Positions 57,429-64,000 of a DNA stretch of 64,000 nt are shown here, in pieces. The translations under genes and the position numbers were made by a program. The number at the start of each line of letters is the position of its first letter. The first letter of the stretch is position 1. The DNA lies in the NCBI GenBank assembly GCA_000711775.1, contig ARYC01001084.1:1-64000 (forward strand), given 5' to 3'. The DNA comes from Oxytricha trifallax. Its lineage: Eukaryota; Ciliophora; Spirotrichea; Sporadotrichida; Oxytrichidae. The notes under the pieces were generated by a model. That model saw only the letters and a list, made by a program, of their open reading frames with translations. It made no database searches and had not been told where the DNA came from.

Positions 57429-58793
57429 ATGGTTGAAGCATAATCCACTGGAAGCAAAAAGGTGAAGCTCCTTGAAACTAAGAGAACTGAGCCAACACCA
57501 CCCAAACAGACCATAGAGGATATTAACTAAATCATTCTTGAAAAGTTGAATCAGCTTGAGTCTACTCATAAATCTGTGGGGAATTAAAATCAAAGTGATG
57601 AGTAATCTAAAAATGCAGCTAAATCTGAATAATCGTAAGTTTATTAGATCAATATAAGCAAAATGCTATTATATGTTGCATGTGGTACATAAAGTGCTTA
57701 CAAACGATATACAAAGATTTACTAATTAGATTTAAACATATTTATAGAGAACTTATGATCAAGCTTGATGCTATTTATGGAAATACAGATTTGGATAATT
57801 AAGCTAAAGCAGAGGAGCTAAGCAAATTATATCAGGAAGTATTATCAAATAATATATTGATACTAATTATACAGTATTTGAGCAAATTTACTTTTCTCAA
57901 TAATCGCAGAAGAATTGAAGAATGTCCACAAATAAATCATCAACTCAAGAATTTAGGAAGATCAAAATGATACTCGCATCCAAATAGTAGAGCAACAACG
58001 CCAGAAATCAATCTTAATCCTAAATAAGTACCAGGTGTTAACTACAGAGTATTAGACTCAGTACAAGCAATTCCAAGAGCGCCACCAGTCTATCATTAAC
58101 TCTGAGGTTTAGAAGCGTCAGTCAATCATCACAAACTTTGAGTCTCATTTGAACCAAATCAAGTCCCAGATGGCCGAAGACGCAAAACGCATGTCTGAGG
58201 ATAATGAGATTGGCAAGGAGAACAATCAGCTTCAAGAATAGTACGAGGCTTTGATAAAGGAAATTGATGAAAAGAGCGAGCTTATGGAAAAGTAAATAGA
58301 AGAAAAGGAAAAGACCTCTGGAACTATCGAGGAAGAGATGAACGAGAAGATCACCTCTCAAGAGCAAGAAATCAAGAAGCAAATTGTTATCTATCAAGAG
58401 CAATGCGCCATCAAGCTCTAAGAAGAGAAGGACCTCGTCAAAGTTCATAATGATTACAAAAAGAAGCATGAGGAGTTCGCCAAAGCCATGAAAAAGAGCA
58501 AGGATACTTTCAAGGTGTACGAGGGCGAGATCAAGAACATGAACCAAAGAATCTAGGATCTACTCAAGCAGAAGAAAGATTTGCTGGGCAACAACAAAAA
58601 GAAGGCAGCTGGCAAGGATTCAGCAACCGTAGAGAAGGAATTCCAGGCTTAAGCAGAGAAATGGAACTAGGAGAAGGAGCAACTTAACAAGGAGAGAGAA
58701 GATCTTAAAGCCATGTGTCAAGAAATTCAAGATCAAATCAAGCTTGTTAAGGAAGGAGCAGTTGCTAGCAAGAAAATTGATGCTACTGTATGA
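57429..58793 (+). CDS. Taxilin-like coiled-coil protein
   Basis: ATG 57429 opens MVEAQSTGSKKVKLLETKRT; stop TGA 58791-58793. Two introns lie in the AT-rich 5' part (about 57633-57750 and 57838-57908). The main exon encodes an uninterrupted coiled coil. Its order of motifs resembles taxilins, syntaxin-binding proteins of vesicle traffic: a central region with ERHQSIINSEVQKRQSIITN, then YKKKHEEFAKAMKKSKDTF and KVYEGEIKNMNQRIQDLLKQ, matching the taxilin pattern of F..KS...F..YK.E...M...L.K. The 3' half is visibly richer in G+C and in Glu/Lys codons GAG/AAG than neighbouring genes, suggesting high expression. Family assignment rests on pattern only. Confidence 0.65.
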
Positions 58794-59330
58794 AAAGTAA
58801 TTAATAAATGAGAAAACGAGTTGGATTTTACTGCATGTAAGGAGGAAAATTATAAAGTTTGGTGAAGCTTATTTTTAATTACTGATACTTATCAATTGAT
58901 CATTTTATAAGTTTATTTTTCACAAGTGAGCTAATAAAAACATTTTATTGCTAGAATATATTATTTTGGGAAATATATACTTTTTTTAAAAAAGTTTTTA
59001 TATAAATTATTAGATTATAATCATTTTTGAATTAAAAATTAGTTTGACAAATGATTTAATGGTTGGCTTTAATCTGTAGCTTTATTTTTATTGATTTTTC
59101 GTATTCATAATAAATATTTCTCTGTAATTCTGTCATATTTTACGTTAAAATATATCTGTTTATCAACTTTTTCTACATTTATCAATTTAGTCACACTTTT
59201 TCATAAATCTAATGATTCTAGGGACATTAGTTTGATATTTTTTAAACAAATTATTAAATTATATTTAATTTCATATTCCATTAAATCTCTGTTCCTATAT
59301 CAATATAGTAACTAATAAATATATAATAAG
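58794..59330. other. AT-rich intergenic stretch
   Basis: About 540 bases of AT-rich DNA between the taxilin-like gene and the next plus-strand gene. The open frame at 59091-59315 is Phe/Ile/Leu/Ser-rich, as expected by chance in such DNA, and is not called. Confidence 0.5.
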
Positions 59331-60203
59331 ATGAAAAATAAAGACGAGCTGCAAATAATAGACGGCTCAGAGCAATTTCGGACAAAAGTGAGTCGCTAAT
59401 TATTTATAGATGAGAAACTTCTACAAACTGCAAAAGATTTCATCCCAAATATAGTATAATTCAAGCTCAGTTCAATTTAAAATGGTCAACAAACAGCATT
59501 AGTGGAACCTATAATTGAACCTACTCAATAAAAAGGTTTTGACGATAAAAAGCTATATATACCCCCAAAACTTAAAATTTTAATGCAGAAACTCGATTGT
59601 TTAGACCTAAATGAAGCAATATAGAGAGATATTGGAGGGAGGACAGCTTAAAGCTTAAATCAAATAAATAATGAAGAAAGTGACGGTGAAAATATAGATG
59701 ACCAAGATTATAAGCTAAATAATTAGAACGAAAAAGCAATGAAGAAAAATATGTAATAAGATGATCAAAATGACTATATAAAACCTTTAACTAAATGGGA
59801 CCTATCTTAACAGAAACCAATCTCTTCAATTTTCAATAAATCAAGTGGTTGGGAATCAGATTCAGAGGAAGAAAAAGATTAACCCCAAAACCCCTAATCA
59901 TTTGGTTAGCCAAGAGTCCTAGACAATACTTAACTCAAAAGGATGCAATTGGAAAAGCAACAGAGAAAGTAATTCCCTGATAATAAAAAGAGAAAGAGAG
60001 ATGAGTGGGATATAGCTTATGACTCTGGTAAATAGAAGAAAATGAGGGCGAAAGTTTATAAACCATTTGAATTGCAAAACAGATAGTTTCAACAGACTTA
60101 TGAGGAGTTTAGAGAAAATAAGAAACATGGCATTGGTCCAAACTAGAATTTCAAGAAGAGAAACGATAAGTTCACTTAGAAAAAGAATGTCAAAATTTAT
60201 TGA
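59331..60203 (+). CDS. Lysine/glutamine-rich protein, possibly nucleolar
   Basis: A single uninterrupted frame of 290 residues, ATG 59331 to TGA 60201-60203. It opens MKNKDELQIIDGSEQFRTKV and has an acidic middle (NNEESDGENIDDQDY, SGWESDSEEEKDQ). The basic C-terminal part, KKRKRDEWDIAYDSGKQKKM then KKHGIGPNQNFKKRNDKF, resembles small ribosome-biogenesis proteins (W/Y-D-x-G-K-x-KK pattern), but I cannot name the family. The string CCCCAAAACCCC at 59882-59893 is coding here (DQPQNPQS), not a telomere. It converges on the gene at 60298, 94 bases away. Confidence 0.7.
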
Positions 60204-60297
60204 GATTTCACCTATTTATTTCATAACTTTAAAAACAATTATGGTTAAAGCTTTATATAACCAATATTAAAGAGTATTTTATTTTCATTAAATTAAA

Positions 60298-62489
60298 TCA
60301 TTATGACTTGATATTACTTTATTTTAACGCAGCTAAATTTGCAGTTTTAAGTGCTGATTAAGGCCTAAATTGCTTAATATTACTAATTTTATTTCCTTCT
60401 TAATTTTTTGGTAAAATGGCATGACTCTAACTTTTGATCATCTAGGTCGCAGGCTAGTTAGGTTTAGAAAATGAAGCTAGTTAAAATTACTAATTTTATA
60501 AGGACTTTAAAGGTGGCACTATAGGTGATTTCATTCCAAAGTTTTATTGAGGGGCTTGTGAATTAAATCCAACTGAACTTAATGGATTATTTGAAGAGAA
60601 AAATAGAGACTTTTTCTAAGTGTCTGGTGAATTTATTTGGCTGGTAAATTTGCTTGCAGTTCCTGACTGTTAAGTGCTCTGAAGCCCAGAAGATAGAAAA
60701 TGCTTTTAAGTGAATTCCTTTTTATTAGGAACAGCTGTCTTGGGTCGAAGATTAGCCTGAGATGATGATCTCATGTTAACAAGATCTTTATTAATGTGTT
60801 GTCCCTGTTTCAAATTTTAAGACATTCCAAAGTTGTTTTACTATTCTACTGTCTTCACAAATTAAATTGGGAGCTTCAAATTCAAAACATTCTTGTCAAA
60901 AGGTTAAGTTTGATTGTAATGCTTTTATCTATCGTTTGTATTTTATTTAAAGTCGCCTTTCTCAAAATCATCTTCTCGATGATGAAAATTTATTTCAGCT
61001 TCGCTGTTTTACCATGATGCCACACTTGGATGTGATTTCTTTTCGAATGCTTTCTCTAGTCTAGACTTTAGAAAATGATGTTCATTGTTTTTGGATTTTA
61101 ATTCTCTTTCAAGCCTTTTTATATAATCCACTGCAACATCAACTGTTCTCTCACTCTTCAATGGTTCATTTCCTTTTGATCCTTAGTTTTAATTCCCTCT
61201 TCCAGTGGTTGTCGGTGGATTGTCTCTTGCTTAAAGTGATTAATCAAGAGTATTAGAAAGAGAAGAATTCTTCTTTGTCTTGGATGGACTAATGTTAGCG
61301 TTTTTGAATAAGTAGTCTTGCATATTTTTGGGAATCATCTTGCCTTCAGCAATCTTTAGAAATTCTTCCATCTGTGTTTCTAATTGTCTCATATTTTATG
61401 AGGAATATTTCATCTTCTCAGTTTCAATCCTTTAAATACATTGATTCTAATAGAATATTTACTTGTTAATGATCCTTTTAAAGATCATAAGATGATTTTC
61501 TCTCGATATGGTTTCTCTTTCTATCTTTTCTTTCAAATCATTATAGTAAAACTGCACATCCTTTAATTAATCTCTCTGTTCCTCTAGCTTTATCTCGTAA
61601 CGTTTTTTCAACTAATCATTATGAAATTAAAAATTTAAGTGTAATATCTTACAGATTTAGTGTAGTTAACATTAGCCATGAGTTTATCGTATTTTAATTA
61701 CACCTCTCGGTGATTTTTCTTGGCTTTCTTAAGCTCTTTTTTAATTGGATCATACTATTTGTGCAGCTCATTGTTTTCCTTTTCTAGTAAATTGTAATCG
61801 TATTTAGGGGCATACTCCACGGCCGTCTTCATTGTTAAAGTCTCTCCATAATTTGCAGAAAAATGATCTATTGCTGTCCCAATAGTTGAGATGAATTGCT
61901 CAGCGTTTACCTTTACTTATTTCTGATAAGTTTCAAAGTGTAAGTCTTATATTTAGCCCTGCTCATTACCACGAATATTTTAACCGGCTTTATTTACAGA
62001 CTCTGAATTCCCATTTTCAAGATTGTCTACCTTAATAAAATCCTCAGCCTAAATTTTCTTTCTGTTCTTCTTAGTTTGCTAAGTTTTAAGTGTATGAGTG
62101 AGATTTTTATTTGATGCTGTAATAGTTCCCTGCTTCTTCAAACTATTTATTTATATTTTGAAATTCTATGCTAATGCTGAAATAGGCCTGTTCCCACCAT
62201 TATTTTACTAATTTTGAGTTTTAGTGTTTTAATTTTACCCCTCCCCACTGCTTGTTAATCCTGAACCCCTTATGTTATTGATGAAATTTTTATCTGTTTA
62301 AAATGAGCCCTTGCCCACGGAAATAGTTGCAACAGATTGAGTGCCGAATGATTGCCCAGAGCTTAACGAATGCTGATTATTAACTAATTAATGGTTATTG
62401 TTAATTGTTCTTGAGAAGTAGTTACCGAAGTCTTAAGAACCCAAAACGCTATTTAAAGTTGGAGCTTGCCCTTGTTTTTTATAAGCCAT
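60298..62489 (-). CDS. Q/N-rich protein with central coiled coil, unknown function
   Basis: ATG 62489 opens MAYKKQGQAPTLNSVLGSQD; stop TGA 60298-60300. A 41-base intron (61612-61652, GTAAGATATT...ATGATTAG) joins the exons in frame. The N-terminal part is Q/N/S-rich (FGTQSVATISVGKGSF). The middle is a coiled coil: YNLLEKENNELHKQYDPIKK, LKKRYEIKLEEQRDQLKDVQ, KIERETISRENHLMIFKRI. The C-terminal third is again low in complexity with Ser/Pro/Gln (FFSSNNPLSSVGFNSQAPQQ). The frame is TGA-free for the whole length. Plus-strand open frames at 60415-60770 and 60796-61017 are its shadows. Confidence 0.7.
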
Positions 62490-63216
62490 TTTAATATTTT
62501 ATTTTTCAAAAAACTAATTTAAGTTCTAAATATAATTCTAAAATTCTTAAGTGAGAGAAAATAGTATTTTATAGTTTTTTTTATTGTGAAGGTATTAAAA
62601 TAAAAATGCCCTTAAGTATTTTATTTTTTAATAAAGAACTTATATAAATAAAACCTTCAAATTATATTATAATTTTGGATCTCTATTCATTGGAATAATA
62701 TAATAAATTTATAAATATAAATAAAATAATTTGAATGAAATTAAACTAAGCTAATTATATGTAATTTACTATAACTATATTTAATTACTAAAAAAGGATT
62801 TAAAATCTCTCTATTATTTGAACCCTTAAATTATTCTTGTTATTTTTCTCTCAAGATTACTTAGCTTTAAACATATAAAAGGAATGAAAAATTAGTTTGT
62901 AATTTTCCATACTTTTTCTATTTGAATTTATTATTCTAAACTAAAATACTATAATTAACATTTTAATAATGAAAGACGCTGCATCATAATATTGCTAAAA
63001 TAATAGTATTTAAAGATATATCAATTAAGGAATAAAAAAAATTTATTGTAGTATAAATACAGGATTACTATATCAAGTAGCTTTAATATTAATTTCTTTA
63101 TGAATTTATAGTTAATTAAATTCAATGAGGACTCCATAGTTCAATAATTTATAATTTTTATTTTATTCTTATGAGGATATTTGATTAGGATAAAAATATC
63201 TTTACCATTTAATTAA
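62490..63216. other. AT-rich intergenic stretch
   Basis: About 730 bases of AT-rich DNA upstream of the minus-strand gene and to the left of the third palindromic element. No gene, RNA or repeat is recognised. Confidence 0.5.
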
Positions 63217-63638
63217 TATTGTAGGAATACATTTGATTTGGGAAATTAAATTAAAATTAAAATATATTAATAATTAAATTCGTGGCAGTTAACTTCAAGG
63301 AAACCTAGACAATATGGTACTTGTTCGATTGAGAATTCATAATCAACTGGACTTTACTATTGGCAGTACCCCTCTATTGCATCCCAGGAGCCAGATAACT
63401 CAACTTTAATTTTTGGTGATTTGTTAAGTTGATTTTAATGTAAAAATTAAAGTTGAGTTATCTCGCTCCAGGGATGCAATATAGGGGTACTACCAATAGT
63501 AAAGTCCAGCTGATTTTGAATTTTCTATCGAACAAGTACCATATTGTCTAGGTTTCCTTGAAGTTAACTGCCACGAATTTAATTATTAATAAATTTAATT
63601 TTAATTTAATTTCCCAAATCAAATGTATTCCTACAATA
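63217..63638. mobile_element. Palindromic foldback element (MITE-like), copy 3
   Basis: Termini TATTGTAGGAATACATTTG and the exact reverse complement, flanked by TA, as in copy 1. It shares GTGGCAGTTAACTTCAAGG, CCTAGACAATATGGTACTTG and the CCTCTATTGCATCCC block. The outer and central parts differ from copies 1 and 2: GTTAACTTCAAGG replaces GTTAACTTTTTGG in both arms, and the centre reads AACTCAACTTTAATTTTT. The compensating change in both arms shows that the palindrome as a whole is maintained. Confidence 0.85.
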
Positions 63639-63704
63639 ATGTAAAATAGCACTGAATCCCAAAACCAAAGTCTTAGTTTTATCTTTATTTTTAATTAATG
63701 AATA

Positions 63705-64000
63705 TTTATTATAATTGAACAATAATATAAAACTCAGCGAAAAATCAGCCTCTTAATACTTATATTGGCTTTTTCAATATAATAAACTTAGTAATCCATA
63801 TCAAAAGAAAATTAAGACTTTCTAAAAATATATCAAGAATCCTATGAAGAAACTGTTTAAAATAAAAGACAATCCCGCATCCTGAATTTTGATGATAGCA
63901 ATGAAAATTTACTGTCATCTTCAAATGAACTTAGTGATTAGTTAAATCATATTGATTTGAAATAAGGAATCTGGGGACTGTAAGTTCTAGATTATGTCTT
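63705..64000 (+). CDS. 5' part of a gene running off the right edge; product unknown
   Basis: A TGA-free plus-strand frame that becomes clearly protein-like from about 63830 (YQESYEETVQNKRQSRILNF, then DDSNENLLSSSNELSDQLNH) and is still open at base 64000. Upstream the frame is Q-rich and AT-rich, without an ATG, so the first exon or start is uncertain. A possible intron start (GTAAG) lies at about 63979. Not recognised. Confidence 0.4.

Noticed and set aside
59882..59893. CCCCAAAACCCC, a perfect telomere-type repeat unit
   Set aside because: It falls in the middle of an uninterrupted 290-residue frame and encodes ordinary residues (QPQNP); no TBE terminal sequence follows it.
60415..60770. 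Plus-strand frame reminiscent of an inositol polyphosphate kinase (GDFIPKFY...GACELN)
   Set aside because: The match needs a TGA to be ignored, and the opposite strand has a TGA-free frame continuous with the 60298-62489 gene, which explains the composition better.

Overview
The window is a stretch of germline (micronuclear) DNA from a spirotrichous ciliate of the Oxytricha/Stylonychia type. Four things show this. Long protein-coding frames open only when TAA and TAG are read as glutamine, and TGA is the only stop. Two complete TBE (telomere-bearing element) transposons carry C4A4 telomere-like repeats at their inverted ends. Several genes are interrupted by AT-rich or mobile DNA whose removal at a short direct repeat (pointer) restores the frame (internal eliminated sequences, IESs). 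Many conventional introns of about 29-52 nt (GTA...TAG) are also present. No computation was run: all calls come from reading frames by eye, and exon, IES and start boundaries are approximate unless stated.

Layout. 1-159: tail of a gene. 856-5080: TBE copy 1. 5.1-7.1 kb: AT-rich, with one small possible coding segment. 7.1-9.6 kb (minus): long coiled-coil protein. 10.1-16.4 kb (plus): large leucine-rich-repeat (LRR) protein interrupted by a 746-bp IES that itself holds decayed coding DNA. 16.5-18.2 kb (plus): eIF2B gamma. 18.3-18.9 kb (minus): Skp1. 20.1-20.3 kb: fragments of a protein kinase locus on both strands. 20.3-25.2 kb: a 0.4-kb palindromic TA-flanked element followed directly by a 4.4-kb near-perfect palindrome in which each arm encodes a Rep-like superfamily 3 helicase; this is the most unusual object in the window. 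25.2-29.3 kb: very AT-rich, with a few isolated coding-like islands. 29.3-36.5 kb (plus): hybrid histidine kinase split by an IES that consists almost wholly of TBE copy 2. 36.6-39.2 kb (minus): EXD2-type 3'-5' exonuclease. 39.7-43.3 kb: three glutamine/asparagine-rich genes. 43.3-43.7 kb: second palindromic element. 43.8-46.7 kb (plus): EF-hand protein. 46.7-52.0 kb (minus): three consecutive ciliate proteins of unknown function. 52.1-53.6 kb (plus): unknown basic Q/S-rich protein. 53.7-57.4 kb (minus): potassium channel with a cyclic-nucleotide-binding domain. 57.4-58.8 kb (plus): taxilin-like coiled coil. 59.3-60.2 kb (plus): lysine-rich protein. 60.3-62.5 kb (minus): coiled-coil/Q-rich protein. 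63.2-63.6 kb: third palindromic element. 63.7 kb to the end: start of another gene.

The macronucleus-destined genes are packed in divergent and convergent pairs with gaps of about 60-150 bp, as expected for two-gene loci. The mobile elements sit in IESs or in the long AT-rich stretches. Housekeeping functions (translation initiation, SCF ubiquitin ligase, exonuclease) lie beside signalling genes (histidine kinase, K+ channel), with no evidence that they form a pathway.
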